The position numbers and the translations under genes are program-made. Shown here piece after piece: positions 14,056 to 21,994 of a stretch of DNA of 29,188 bases (position 1 is its first letter; every line of letters starts with the position of its first letter). The stretch covers positions 1 to 29,188 of the forward strand of contig SCSL01000071.1 of NCBI GenBank assembly GCA_004298405.1, in the 5' to 3' direction. This stretch comes from Patescibacteria group bacterium. GTDB lineage: Bacteria > Patescibacteriota > Patescibacteriia > UBA9934 > GWF2-40-263. The notes below the pieces were generated by a model that had not been told where the DNA came from, ran no database searches, and saw only the letters and a program-made list of their open reading frames with translations.

Positions 14056-15884
14056 TTGCGAGACGAAACGAGCGGAATGCCGAGCGACAGCTCGAGCATT
14101 CCCGAGTAAGGCGAAGCAAACAAGGGCTCATGCCCTTGATTGCGGAAATCTACCCACTCATGCGGCTTCCGCGTGGAAAACGTGCGTTCGACTATCTCGT
14201 CCAAGACGGCCAGGCGCCCGCTCGAGGATCGTTTGTGCGAATACCATATCGGCAAGAAGAGCTCTGGGGCATCGTACGACAAGTGAAAGATAAACCTCCA
14301 CGTGGTATCACGCTCAAAACAATCACGCAGGTACACAATGACATAGCCATAAGAGAGGAGGAGCTCTCTTTTTTTGAACGTCTTGCTCATGACCTGGCTC
14401 AATCTGTCTCGTCAGTTCTCTATGCGGCCCTCCCGACCCCGCCTGTTCGGCCATCAAGCGGACGAAAAGCGGATCTTGCTTGGCTGCCGCTCACGCTTCC
14501 CAGATCTGAGGCGGAACATGTTCTGCGTATTGTCCAAACGCTTGCGATGCGAGGGCAGACCTTTGTTCAAACACCAGATCTTCGTCGAGCCGCGGCCGTC
14601 ATTTTGGGGTATCTTCAGAAACAGCCTGAACAAAAAGTGTTGATCCTAGCGCCCACGGTTCGTGATGTCCAGCTTTTCAAAAGTCGACTCACAGGATTCA
14701 TGCCGTTCATTATCACAGGAGATGAAACGAACCGAGACCGATTTGAGACCTGGCAGGCATTTCGTCAATCTTCGCAAGGCATCCTTCTTGGAACACGAAC
14801 CGCCCTCATGGCGATCGACTCACACATTTCCACCGTGTTTCTTTTGCGTTCTGGCGATCAAGCCCACAAACAGAGCGATCGCAATCCTCGGTATGATGCT
14901 CGAGAAGTAGTCTGGGAACACCGTCGCACGTTTGGGTCAAATCTTTTTTGCCTTGACGTTGCCCCACAGCCAACCACGCTCATTCGATTCAATGAATCTG
15001 AACGCCTGAACTGGGGCGTGTATCCGAGTGTGCAAATCGTCAACATCCATCAAGAGCGTCACGCTTCATCCTCTCCCCTCTTGAGCCACACAAGTCTTGA
15101 GTCAATCACCTCCACACTCGGCGCCGGCAAACAAGTGCTGTGTGTATACAACAAAAAAGAAAACTGGATGGAGTGTCTTCGTTGCCAAGCCAGAGCTGTC
15201 CTCGGGGCACATTGTCCAAGTTGCGGAGGAACAACGATCAGGACGCTCTCGTACGGAAATCAGGATCTGGCACGTGAGTTTCTGCGACTCTTTCCTGATC
15301 GGCGTGTGACGGTTATCGACAAGGAGCATGAAGGTGACGACAAATCGGACATCTTGATTGTGACGACGTTCTATCATGAGGCTCAATACGATCCATTTAG
15401 AAAATCCGACATCGGTCTTGTGGTTCATCTCACAGTCGATGCTCCTCTCTACACCGCAGGATCAAGTGCCGTGGAGGAACTTCTGCGAGATGTGTGGCAG
15501 TGGGCGTGGTTGGGATTCGGTCGACGTGTGCCTGTGATTGTCGAAACGTCGAGTGATGAAATTTTACGGGAGATCATCGAGCATCCATTTGAAATTGCTC
15601 GAGACGAGCTCAAGGCTCGAGAGCGTTTTCATCTTCCACCGCTCTACCGATGGAGTCGGGTTGTCTACAAAGAAACGGAATCACACCGTGCACAAATTGC
15701 CCTTACGACGTTGAGCGAACAGATCATGCAAATCCAGGGCGCCATCGTTCATCCACTGTCCAACAATACACATGGACATCTCCGTCTTGAGTGCGGCGTC
15801 CCTGTGGCACAGATGGAGGCACTTCTCACCATCTTCACGTCGCTTCCTGATCGGTATATCATTGACACAAATGCTCTGAGTTGA
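14052..15884 (+). CDS. PriA-like primosomal protein N', helicase motifs lost
   Basis: The 610-residue protein aligns in order with PriA. YPLMRLPRGKRAFDYLV and GSFVRIPYRQEELWGIV match the N-terminal 3'-DNA-binding domain. A RecA-like region has GTRTALMAID, and PRYDAREV corresponds to the PriA PRYHARD motif. The C-terminus has the HLPPLYRWSRVVYKE-type PPF motif. The catalytic parts are gone: no GxxGSGKTE Walker A, the DEEH box is replaced by RSGDQAHKQ, motif V reads ILIVTTFYHE, and the motif VI QVAGRAGR is absent. Only two CxxC pairs remain (CLRC and CPSC, near 374-390) where PriA has four. It should still bind DNA but not unwind it. ATG 14052 overlaps the previous stop (ATGA). The first 26 residues derive from a repeat-like stretch, and ATG 14130 (MPLIAEIYP) is a strong alternative start. 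Confidence 0.82.
   Translation: MIARRNERNAERQLEHSRVRRSKQGLMPLIAEIYPLMRLPRGKRAFDYLVQDGQAPARGSFVRIPYRQEELWGIVRQVKDKPPRGITLKTITQVHNDIAIREEELSFFERLAHDLAQSVSSVLYAALPTPPVRPSSGRKADLAWLPLTLPRSEAEHVLRIVQTLAMRGQTFVQTPDLRRAAAVILGYLQKQPEQKVLILAPTVRDVQLFKSRLTGFMPFIITGDETNRDRFETWQAFRQSSQGILLGTRTALMAIDSHISTVFLLRSGDQAHKQSDRNPRYDAREVVWEHRRTFGSNLFCLDVAPQPTTLIRFNESERLNWGVYPSVQIVNIHQERHASSSPLLSHTSLESITSTLGAGKQVLCVYNKKENWMECLRCQARAVLGAHCPSCGGTTIRTLSYGNQDLAREFLRLFPDRRVTVIDKEHEGDDKSDILIVTTFYHEAQYDPFRKSDIGLVVHLTVDAPLYTAGSSAVEELLRDVWQWAWLGFGRRVPVIVETSSDEILREIIEHPFEIARDELKARERFHLPPLYRWSRVVYKETESHRAQIALTTLSEQIMQIQGAIVHPLSNNTHGHLRLECGVPVAQMEALLTIFTSLPDRYIIDTNALS
14074..14102. repeat. Imperfect inverted repeat at the start of the PriA-like gene
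   Basis: GGAATGC-CGAG (14074-14084) and CTCGAGCATTCC (14091-14102) form a hairpin with one bulge. Flanking GAGACGAAACGAGC and GCGAAGCAAAC stretches have a purine-rich GAGCGAAGCGAG-like character that I associate with dispersed intergenic repeats. It lies between the LigB-like stop and the likely true PriA start at 14130. Confidence 0.4.
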
Positions 15885-15910
15885 CAGTATTTGTCATTCT
15901 TCCACTATTC

Positions 15911-15985
15911 TTCCCAGGGGCTTTAGCCCCGTCCTGTCGCTCGCGAGTACATACCCGTCCGAAACGCCACTAAAGTGGCTAAGAA
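15911..15985 (-). repeat. Two-hairpin palindromic repeat, copy 4 (reverse orientation)
   Basis: TTCCCAG (15911-15917) and CTAAGAA (15979-15985) bracket GGGGCTTTAGCCCC on the left and GCCACTAAAGTGGC on the right, so the arm order is reversed compared with copies 1, 2 and 5. The middle holds the short palindrome CTCGCGAG. It ends 20 bp before the def start. Confidence 0.85.
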
Positions 15986-16005
15986 AAGAAAAAGAGAAAA
16001 TTACT

Positions 16006-16482
16006 ATGACCCATCGACCCGTGATAAAAAATCCAAGCGATCTCTTGCGAAAGAAGTCTGAAGTCATCAGCAAGGAAGAACTCGCCTCAGAAGAAATTCA
16101 GACGCTCATCGATGATCTTTTGGATTCGATGCGTCTTGAAAATGGCATCGGAATCGCCGCGCCACAGATTGGCGCACACAAACGCATCATTATCGTTGAC
16201 GATGGAAAGGGGCCTGCCGCGTACGTGAATCCAGAAATCATCGCTCGTTCCATTCGAAAAGGTCATTTCATTGAAGAGGGATGTCTTTCGGTTCCTGGCA
16301 TCTGGGGCTATGTCACGCGTCATAAAGCGGTGAAAATTCGAGCCCTCACGCGCGAAGGAGAACGTGTGACGCTCAAAGTAAAAGACCTGACCTCAGTTAT
16401 CTTCCAACACGAAATCGACCACCTCGACGGAATCCTCTTCATCGATAAGGCGGATACCTACACCCGTCATCCAGGAATGTAG
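16006..16482 (+). CDS. def: Peptide deformylase
   Basis: Def removes the N-formyl group from nascent proteins. The 158-residue product has all three metal-site motifs: GIGIAAPQIG (47-56), EEGCLSVPG with the metal ligand Cys93, and QHEIDHLDG with His135, Glu136 and His139. Length is normal. It acts in the same pathway as fmt, the next gene; def and fmt are commonly adjacent in bacteria. Here a palindromic repeat separates def from fmt (16514-16590) and another in opposite orientation lies upstream (15911-15985), so the gene is bracketed. The start at 16006 follows an A/G-rich stretch with only a weak AGAG ribosome site. Confidence 0.97.
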   Translation: MTHRPVIKNPSDLLRKKSEVISKEELASEEIQTLIDDLLDSMRLENGIGIAAPQIGAHKRIIIVDDGKGPAAYVNPEIIARSIRKGHFIEEGCLSVPGIWGYVTRHKAVKIRALTREGERVTLKVKDLTSVIFQHEIDHLDGILFIDKADTYTRHPGM

Positions 16483-16513
16483 CCTCCGATCCCCCTCCTT
16501 CCCTTCTCTCCCC

Positions 16514-16590
16514 TTCTTAGCCGCTTTAGCGGCGTTTCGAACGGGTCACGTAGTTCACGAACGACGTGACGGGGCAAAAGCCCCTGAGAA
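16514..16590 (+). repeat. Two-hairpin palindromic repeat, copy 5
   Basis: TTCTTAG (16514-16520) and CTGAGAA (16584-16590) bracket GCCGCTTTAGCGGC and GGGGCAAAAGCCCC (16571-16584). The middle contains another inverted pair, GTCACGT and ACGTGAC, so almost the whole 77 bp can fold. Its GAGAAG end lies 13-17 bp before the fmt ATG and may act as a weak ribosome site. Confidence 0.85.
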
Positions 16591-16602
16591 GAATACGCGC
16601 CT

Positions 16603-17550
16603 ATGAAAATTGTCTTCTTCGGAACCCCAGCGTTTTCTGTCCCCTTTCTCCTAGAGCTTATTCGTAATCCAGAAATCGAAGTCGTTGGCGTTGTTACACA
16701 ACCAGATAAACCTGCAGGACGCGGAGGTGACATCGTATCAACCCCCACAAAGCTTCTTGCACACGAAGCGTTGATCCCCGTATTCCAACCAAGTTCTCTG
16801 AAGACAGATCAGCACATTGGCAAGATTCTAAAAAATCTTGATGCCGATTTTTTTGTTGTCGTCGCGTACGGCAAGATTATTCCCAAAACTATTCTCGACA
16901 TCCCAAAACTTGGATGCATCAATGTTCACCCTTCCCTTCTCCCGCGTCATCGCGGTCCATCTCCTATGCAATGGGCGATTGCACAGGGTGACGTGACAAC
17001 AGGGGTGACAATCATGTTGCTGGACGAAGGAATGGATACAGGTCCCCTTCTTGCGAGTGAACACGTGACGATTGACGCAGATGAAATCTACGAAACCCTT
17101 GTCGCAAAAGTCCGTACGATCGGCCCACAACTGCTTACCTCAACGCTCAAGCGATTCGCCGCGGGCGAGATCATGGCAATCAAACAAGATGAGAGCAAGG
17201 CGACACTGACACGACTCTTGGAAAAGGAAGATGGACACGTTGACTGGTCGCAGACTATGGAACAGATCGATCGAAAGCATCGCGCGTACCATGAGTGGCC
17301 GGGTACCTGGATGTTCTGGGAACGAAAACAAGACGTGTGCATCCGTCTGAAAATCAATGCCCTGCGTCCAGTCGACTTTCATGTCGATGTTCCACGTGGA
17401 GTGGCGACGATCAAGGAAAGTCGACTCTTTGTCGATTGCAAAGACGGCACGCTGGAGATTCTCGAAATCCAACCCGAGGGAAAACCAAACATGAAAGCGA
17501 GCGCCTTCATTCAGGGGTATCCGGACATCGATCGGGCGATGATGCGTTAA
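16603..17550 (+). CDS. fmt: Methionyl-tRNA formyltransferase
   Basis: Fmt formylates initiator Met-tRNA using 10-formyl-tetrahydrofolate. The 315 residues match the usual length. The N-terminal Rossmann-like catalytic domain begins KIVFFGTPAFSVPFL. The catalytic triad region is GCINVHPSLLPRHRGPSP with Asn107 and His109, and Asp145 lies in LLDEGMDTGPLL. The C-terminal tRNA-binding beta domain is present (from about 205, AYHEWPGTWMFW onward). It follows def after a palindromic repeat. The 3' end is convergent with a hypothetical gene only 8 bp away, with no obvious terminator between them. Confidence 0.97.
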   Translation: MKIVFFGTPAFSVPFLLELIRNPEIEVVGVVTQPDKPAGRGGDIVSTPTKLLAHEALIPVFQPSSLKTDQHIGKILKNLDADFFVVVAYGKIIPKTILDIPKLGCINVHPSLLPRHRGPSPMQWAIAQGDVTTGVTIMLLDEGMDTGPLLASEHVTIDADEIYETLVAKVRTIGPQLLTSTLKRFAAGEIMAIKQDESKATLTRLLEKEDGHVDWSQTMEQIDRKHRAYHEWPGTWMFWERKQDVCIRLKINALRPVDFHVDVPRGVATIKESRLFVDCKDGTLEILEIQPEGKPNMKASAFIQGYPDIDRAMMR

Positions 17551-17558
17551 GGACAAAT

Positions 17559-17888
17559 TTACTTTTCTTCCACGATTTCCCGTTTAACACCCGAAGCAAA
17601 TACATTAAGCTCCTGATAATATTGAGACTCTGTAGCTCGAATTGTAGCGGTGCGTTTTTGTCCTCGCATTTTTGCGCGTGAATCTTCTAGAAAAGCCTTA
17701 AGCCTTCTCGCGGTTGGCACGTCTTTCCAATCAATCGTGATCGAAAGTGCTGGTTCGTTTCGTAAGGTCCGGAGAAAGTCTTCGAATTCGAATACGTCCA
17801 TACGTAAGAATTCCTGACTTACATCATGCGGCTTTGGTTCATGCTCAATGTCTGGTTTTTCTGATTCCATAGTATCGCTGGGGATCAA
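17559..17888 (-). CDS. Hypothetical protein
   Basis: The 109-residue product is not recognised. It is hydrophilic and acidic at the N-terminus (MESEKPDIEHEPKPHD), then has a compact segment FLRMDVFEFEDFLRTLRNE and a basic C-terminal third (SRAKMRGQKRTATIRATE). No signal peptide or membrane segment is seen. The start is taken as TTG 17888 because an AAGGAG ribosome site (17893-17898) lies 4 nt upstream; ATG 17870 is 22 nt from that site. It follows the other hypothetical gene by 12 bp on the same strand, so they are probably cotranscribed. Confidence 0.6.
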   Translation of the reverse strand: MIPSDTMESEKPDIEHEPKPHDVSQEFLRMDVFEFEDFLRTLRNEPALSITIDWKDVPTARRLKAFLEDSRAKMRGQKRTATIRATESQYYQELNVFASGVKREIVEEK

Positions 17889-17900
17889 TTTTCTCCTTTC

Positions 17901-18491
17901 TTATTTGATGCTAATAGCACGCAAACGTTGAGATAATTCACTTCTTATGTCCGCGAGTTTTCGAAATTCAGCCTCATGAGGAGGGACGTTCGTTTGATCA
18001 TACGGTAAAAATGATTCGTCATGATCCGGGAAGGTGCTTGTGTTAGGTACCAACTCAAACCCATTTTGGTCAATTTTACAACCAGGTGAATCGGCAGCAT
18101 TATCGTGCTCATAAACATAAACGGTGAGCTGTCGTTTTAGATTTTCTGGGATTAGCATTGCCTTGCTTTTCAGAAATACAAGAAAGGCGTTGAAATCACT
18201 GAATGGTCCAAACCCAATAACCATTATCTTATTCTTACTATCGTATCCAGATATACCCTGCTCATAGGTATCATTTTGTTCCTTGGCATAATGACCAGCA
18301 AAAAAATTCAGCAGGACTCTGTATAACTCTGTTGCGATTTTAAACTCTGCCATTTCGTCAGTGCCGATACTCTCACGAGCAATCTTCAAAACTTCATCTA
18401 TAGCAACTCCAATTTCTCTTTTTGGTTTCGAAAATCTTTCGAACTCGATTACGTTATTTCCTGATCCCTCTTTGTCCATACTTTTGTTCAT
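17901..18491 (-). CDS. Hypothetical protein
   Basis: The 196-residue product is not recognised. It is soluble and mixed alpha/beta by appearance: an N-terminal charged tail (MNKSMDKEGSGNNVIEFERF), a helical part (EVLKIARESIGTDEMAEFK, ELYRVLLNFFAGHYAKE), a hydrophobic strand-turn KIMVIGFGPFSDFNAFLVFL, and a C-terminal helix. The DNA here is visibly more AT-rich than the neighbouring fmt and glycan genes, which may mean recent acquisition. ATG 18491 or ATG 18479 (MDKEGSG) could be the start; neither has a strong ribosome site. It precedes the 109-residue hypothetical and lies just beside MITE-like element B. Confidence 0.65.
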   Translation of the reverse strand: MNKSMDKEGSGNNVIEFERFSKPKREIGVAIDEVLKIARESIGTDEMAEFKIATELYRVLLNFFAGHYAKEQNDTYEQGISGYDSKNKIMVIGFGPFSDFNAFLVFLKSKAMLIPENLKRQLTVYVYEHDNAADSPGCKIDQNGFELVPNTSTFPDHDESFLPYDQTNVPPHEAEFRKLADIRSELSQRLRAISIK

Positions 18492-18553
18492 ATGCTTACT
18501 TAATCAAATTTGAATCACTCTGTGAACAGATTTTTTTCTAGGCTTCAGGGTCA

Positions 18554-18657
18554 GGGGTCAAGTCTCCGGTCGTCTTATTTTGAGTAAAACATTGCAAAAT
18601 GGACCTGACAAAGAACTGTTCATTTCGAATAAATCAGACGACCGGAGACCTGACCCC
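18554..18657. repeat. MITE-like element B with near-perfect terminal inverted repeats
   Basis: The left end GGGGTCAAGTCTCCGGTCG at 18554 and the right end, finishing GACCTGACCCC at 18657, are inverted repeats of about 22 bp with one mismatch. Total length is 104 bp. The outer 12 bases match element A (11124-11247), but the rest of the arm and the interior differ, while arms within each copy still pair. It ends 8 bp from the stop codon of the O-antigen-ligase-like gene. Nothing in it looks coding. Confidence 0.8.
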
Positions 18658-18665
18658 CATTTTTT

Positions 18666-20189
18666 TCACCTCTCACTCGCCACAACCCCCGCTGGGCGTC
18701 TCACAGAAACAATCTCCTCCAGAAATACTGTCCCATGGGACTCTGCCTGCCTCTTGTTTGGAAGAAATGGAATCAGGAACAACAAGTAGCCTAGGCCGAT
18801 GGGATGGTTTAGATACGGCGAGAAGAAATGGGTGCCGTAGATGAAAACGATGCCAGTTACCAGAGCAAGACCGATCCAGGCTTGTTCTGTCCATCGGTAG
18901 CCCCAGAGACGCTTTATTAGCTCGTAGGCGGCGTAAAGGAAGCCCAGTGGACCCAGGATCCCCATCTTGATCCATAGCTCAAACCAACCCCACTCCATGG
19001 ACGTTGTTGACCAAATGCCGTTAGGATTGATGGCTCGAATACGTGGGTCATCTGTTTCAAATGTGACCGCCTTTCCAAAGCCGTGTCCGACCAGTGGGCT
19101 TGCAAACACTTCGTTGATCATCGGCGAGAGCAATTTCCAACGGCTGGAAATACCCGCATCCCCTGTCTGGGTCGTGCGATCCTTGAGCGAGCCCAGGAGC
19201 GAACCGCCTTCGAGGCTTGGATCGGGAATGGGAAACAGTGCGATGGCGAACAAGAGAGCGACGCCAAGCATTGCTGTAAGAACAGACCATCCTGTGAATC
19301 GGAGAACGGTCATGAGGTTTGGCTTTGCTGTTTTGTAAAGCATCACCAAGATGAAAAGCAGTGATGGCATGAGTCCGACCCAGAAACTGCGTGAAAGTGC
19401 CAAGAGCACAATGGCGACAATGATCGCGCCAAGACTCACGAGCCAACGTCGCTTTTCTCCTGTGAGTGTGAGGGCAAGAACAAACCAACCGAAGATCGCC
19501 GTAAACATCTGTGACTGGACGAATACGCGATACACTCCATTGCCGACGTCGGTCACTTCGGCAATCCGAAGATCTCGAAGCAACTCATACACGGGAGTGA
19601 GTAGAGCAACCCAGAAGTGTGTAAAGATGTAGAGGATGGCAAACGAGATCGTCGCGGCCCAGATCGCTCCAGCGGCGAGAATTTGGAGAAGGTCATGACG
19701 ATGTTTGTGATTCCAGGCAACAGAAAGAATCGGGAGAAGATAGAAAAGATAGAGGTACGCATTACCGTCCTTAAAAACGAGAATCGGGTCTCGTGAAAAA
19801 ACACCGATGATAAATCCAAGAGCCGCCGCAAGCGCGACAAAGAGAAAAATTTGCGCACGACCGTCTTTGAGCTCGGGACGATATTTGTGGACTAGGAACC
19901 CAATCCCCCACCCCACCATGATGCCGACGAATATCGCCATGCGCAGGGAGACGGCAAATCCACCAACGTCGGCGAGAAGAAGCGCGCCGTGGGGGTTTGA
20001 AAAGAGTTCGATGAAAACAAGATAGAGCGCGTAGTCAAGTTTCTTGAAGGCAAGCACGGCGCTCATCAACGAAACGAGTGTTAGCAAAATGGTTGATGTT
20101 CCTGTGTAATACCCAACCACGCAGATCCCATAGAGGACGACCATGCAGACGAGTGCGTACCAAAACGTTTTTGAGAAGAATTGACGCAT
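18666..20189 (-). CDS. O-antigen ligase / Wzy-like polytopic membrane protein
   Basis: The 507-residue product is dominated by about a dozen hydrophobic helices. The segment LSRSFWVGLMPSLLFIL is typical of the Wzy_C (O-antigen ligase) family. A large loop follows from about residue 330 to 410, with SRWKLLSPMINEVFASPLVGHGFG, a pattern seen in these enzymes. Members polymerise lipid-linked glycan units or transfer glycans to an acceptor outside the membrane. It is last in a four-gene minus-strand cluster (flippase, GT4, GT2, this), 3 bp after GT2, supporting a surface-polysaccharide role. Whether it polymerises or ligates cannot be decided. Element B lies directly after the stop. Confidence 0.85.
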   Translation of the reverse strand: MRQFFSKTFWYALVCMVVLYGICVVGYYTGTSTILLTLVSLMSAVLAFKKLDYALYLVFIELFSNPHGALLLADVGGFAVSLRMAIFVGIMVGWGIGFLVHKYRPELKDGRAQIFLFVALAAALGFIIGVFSRDPILVFKDGNAYLYLFYLLPILSVAWNHKHRHDLLQILAAGAIWAATISFAILYIFTHFWVALLTPVYELLRDLRIAEVTDVGNGVYRVFVQSQMFTAIFGWFVLALTLTGEKRRWLVSLGAIIVAIVLLALSRSFWVGLMPSLLFILVMLYKTAKPNLMTVLRFTGWSVLTAMLGVALLFAIALFPIPDPSLEGGSLLGSLKDRTTQTGDAGISSRWKLLSPMINEVFASPLVGHGFGKAVTFETDDPRIRAINPNGIWSTTSMEWGWFELWIKMGILGPLGFLYAAYELIKRLWGYRWTEQAWIGLALVTGIVFIYGTHFFSPYLNHPIGLGYLLFLIPFLPNKRQAESHGTVFLEEIVSVRRPAGVVASER

Positions 20190-20192
20190 ATA

Positions 20193-20894
20193 TCAAAGAC
20201 GGTGCTTTTGCACGATTCTCTCATGGGCAGTTTTATATCGACGAATGGCTTGTGGCGACCAGCCGATCAGATGCCACGGTAAGCGATACACAAACTTCGG
20301 TAGCCACCGAGAATAGGACGGGCGATCAGATTCAACAAGAATATGATACAGGGGCTCATCCAAAAACACACCCACCTTCCCCTGTTCACACATCGTAAGC
20401 CAAAGATCCCAATCCTGGAACCGCTTGAGTGACTCGTCAAATCCTGGAAAGTCTGCACCACGAATAAGCGCGGTTGTGTGAATATAGTTTTGGGAACGAA
20501 GGGCTTCGGGATTGAATGGTCGGCCTTGGAATAGTCGTCTCCCCCACCAGAAACTCGAGTAGGCCCATGCGGCCTGCGAGTTTTTCTCAAGAACATCCTG
20601 AAGTCTCTCAAGCATCGTTTCTTCTGCAACGACATCCGCATCCCAAAAAATAACGAGCTCACTGGATGATTTTGCAAACCCACGATTGCGCGCAGCAGGC
20701 GCCCCCTGATTTTTTTGAAAGAAATACGCAATGCGGTCGCGATACGGAGCGAGTACCTCAACCGTTTCATCAGTTGAACCATCATCCACCACAATCACCT
20801 CGTCGGGCTGGTGCGTTTGCGCGAACAGTGAATCAAGCGCACGTGGGAGCGTGGAGGCGTGTTGATAGGTCGGGATGATCACCGAGATCTTCAT
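20193..20894 (-). CDS. Family 2 glycosyltransferase
   Basis: The 233-residue product is a GT-A fold family 2 enzyme that transfers a sugar from a nucleotide donor. Motifs run in order: ISVIIPTYQHASTLPRALDS, VIVVDDGSTDET for the nucleotide-binding Asp pair, GAPAARNRGF, the metal-binding DxD in FWDADVV, and QDWDLWLTMCEQG near residue 165 with the likely catalytic ED/QDWD block. It is short but complete for the family. The C-terminal tail (WLPKFVYRLPWHLIGW) may contact the membrane. The start overlaps the GT4 stop by 4 nt. Donor and acceptor are unknown. Confidence 0.93.
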   Translation of the reverse strand: MKISVIIPTYQHASTLPRALDSLFAQTHQPDEVIVVDDGSTDETVEVLAPYRDRIAYFFQKNQGAPAARNRGFAKSSSELVIFWDADVVAEETMLERLQDVLEKNSQAAWAYSSFWWGRRLFQGRPFNPEALRSQNYIHTTALIRGADFPGFDESLKRFQDWDLWLTMCEQGKVGVFLDEPLYHILVESDRPSYSRWLPKFVYRLPWHLIGWSPQAIRRYKTAHERIVQKHRL

Positions 20895-21994
20895 AGATAC
20901 GGATCTAACTTACTCATCTGATTCTGACACGTGAATGTTTTGGCATGTTCGCGCGCTTGTGAGGACATCAACGAACGAAGCTCAGAGTTTTTCACCAGCG
21001 TTACGATTGCGCTCGCAAGTAAGCTTTCATCCTGCGACTCGAGTAGGAGCCCTGTTTGTTGATCAATGACCGCTTCATCAACGCCCTCAACATTTGTCGC
21101 AATCGAGGGTACACCCTCGGCCGCGGCCTCAATATAGACCAGACCGAACCCTTCCTTATCAACGGGATCCTGCGAGACGGGCATCACAAACACATCTGCG
21201 CCTTGATACAAACGCTGACGCTCCTCATCTGAAACCTGACCATGAAAGATGACGTGCCTGTTGAGATCGAGTGTATCCACCATCGACTGCAGACTTGTCT
21301 GCATGGGTCCAGTGCCGACAATGTGATAGATAAATTCACCGAGTTCGCCCGTTCTCCCAAGATGGGCGAGCGCATTGAGGACATGAGCGTGGCCTTTGCG
21401 TTCAACGAGACGGCTGACGGTGATGAGGGTGAAAGGGTTAGAAGGGAAAGAAAGGTTAGAAGGAGGGGAAGGGATAGAAGGTTCAGGGATGCAAGGGTAC
21501 ACGACGAGGACCTCGGGGATGCCGAAGTTGAGTGAGAGCTCGCGGGCAAGAGCTTGTGAGTTGGCGACGACGAGTCTGGCCTTTTGCAACACAGTGGTCG
21601 CAAGACGACGCTTGTGGTTCGAAGACGCGGCAAGACGAAGATCCATACCGTGAACAAAGACTACATAGGGCGTCCCCGTAAACTTTTTGGCCAACAAGGC
21701 GGCTGTGCCGATGGGAAGAACATGACTGGTCAGAATCAGATCATAGCGAGAACGATACTTCCAAAGGTAGTGAACGATTTTCAACCATCTCGGCCAGATG
21801 AACCGACTCAACAGTGGGGCTCGATACATCGGATATCCAGCCGTTGGATCAAACGTATTCCATGCGGGATGTGGATCCGCGAGAACCTCAATTCGATCCT
21901 TCAAATGCTCAGCAACCGCACAAAGATAGCGAGCCACACCCCCTTCACTTGGAGGAAAGTCTGGAGTCACAAGAAGGATCTTGTTCACACTCAT
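20891..21994 (-). CDS. Family 4 glycosyltransferase
   Basis: The 367-residue product is a GT-B fold, GT4-type retaining glycosyltransferase. The N-terminal domain starts LLVTPDFPPSEGGVARYL, with the Gly-rich loop typical of GT4. The C-terminal domain has LITVSRLVERKGHAHVLNAL, HIVGTGP, VIFHGQVSDEER and the E-x7-E motif in KEGFGLVYIEAAAEG. The linker between domains (PEPSIPSPPSNLSFPSNPF) is low complexity and comes from a short imperfect TTCTAACCCTTTC-type tandem repeat in the DNA (about 21430-21495). It overlaps both neighbours by 4 nt, so translation of the cluster is coupled. Confidence 0.93.
   Translation of the reverse strand: MSVNKILLVTPDFPPSEGGVARYLCAVAEHLKDRIEVLADPHPAWNTFDPTAGYPMYRAPLLSRFIWPRWLKIVHYLWKYRSRYDLILTSHVLPIGTAALLAKKFTGTPYVVFVHGMDLRLAASSNHKRRLATTVLQKARLVVANSQALARELSLNFGIPEVLVVYPCIPEPSIPSPPSNLSFPSNPFTLITVSRLVERKGHAHVLNALAHLGRTGELGEFIYHIVGTGPMQTSLQSMVDTLDLNRHVIFHGQVSDEERQRLYQGADVFVMPVSQDPVDKEGFGLVYIEAAAEGVPSIATNVEGVDEAVIDQQTGLLLESQDESLLASAIVTLVKNSELRSLMSSQAREHAKTFTCQNQMSKLDPYL

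Noticed and set aside
13659..14402. 247-codon minus-strand frame across the LigB-like and PriA-like genes
   Set aside because: It is antisense to two supported genes, its N-terminal part crosses a repeat-like stretch, and no family is recognisable.
8276..16590. CRISPR array interpretation of the recurring palindromes
   Set aside because: Copies are kilobases apart, vary in length and orientation, and have no regular spacers or cas genes nearby.
21430..21495. Short imperfect TTCTAACCC-like tandem repeat inside the GT4 gene
   Set aside because: It encodes only a low-complexity Pro/Ser linker between the two domains; the frame stays open and nothing else suggests a functional element.
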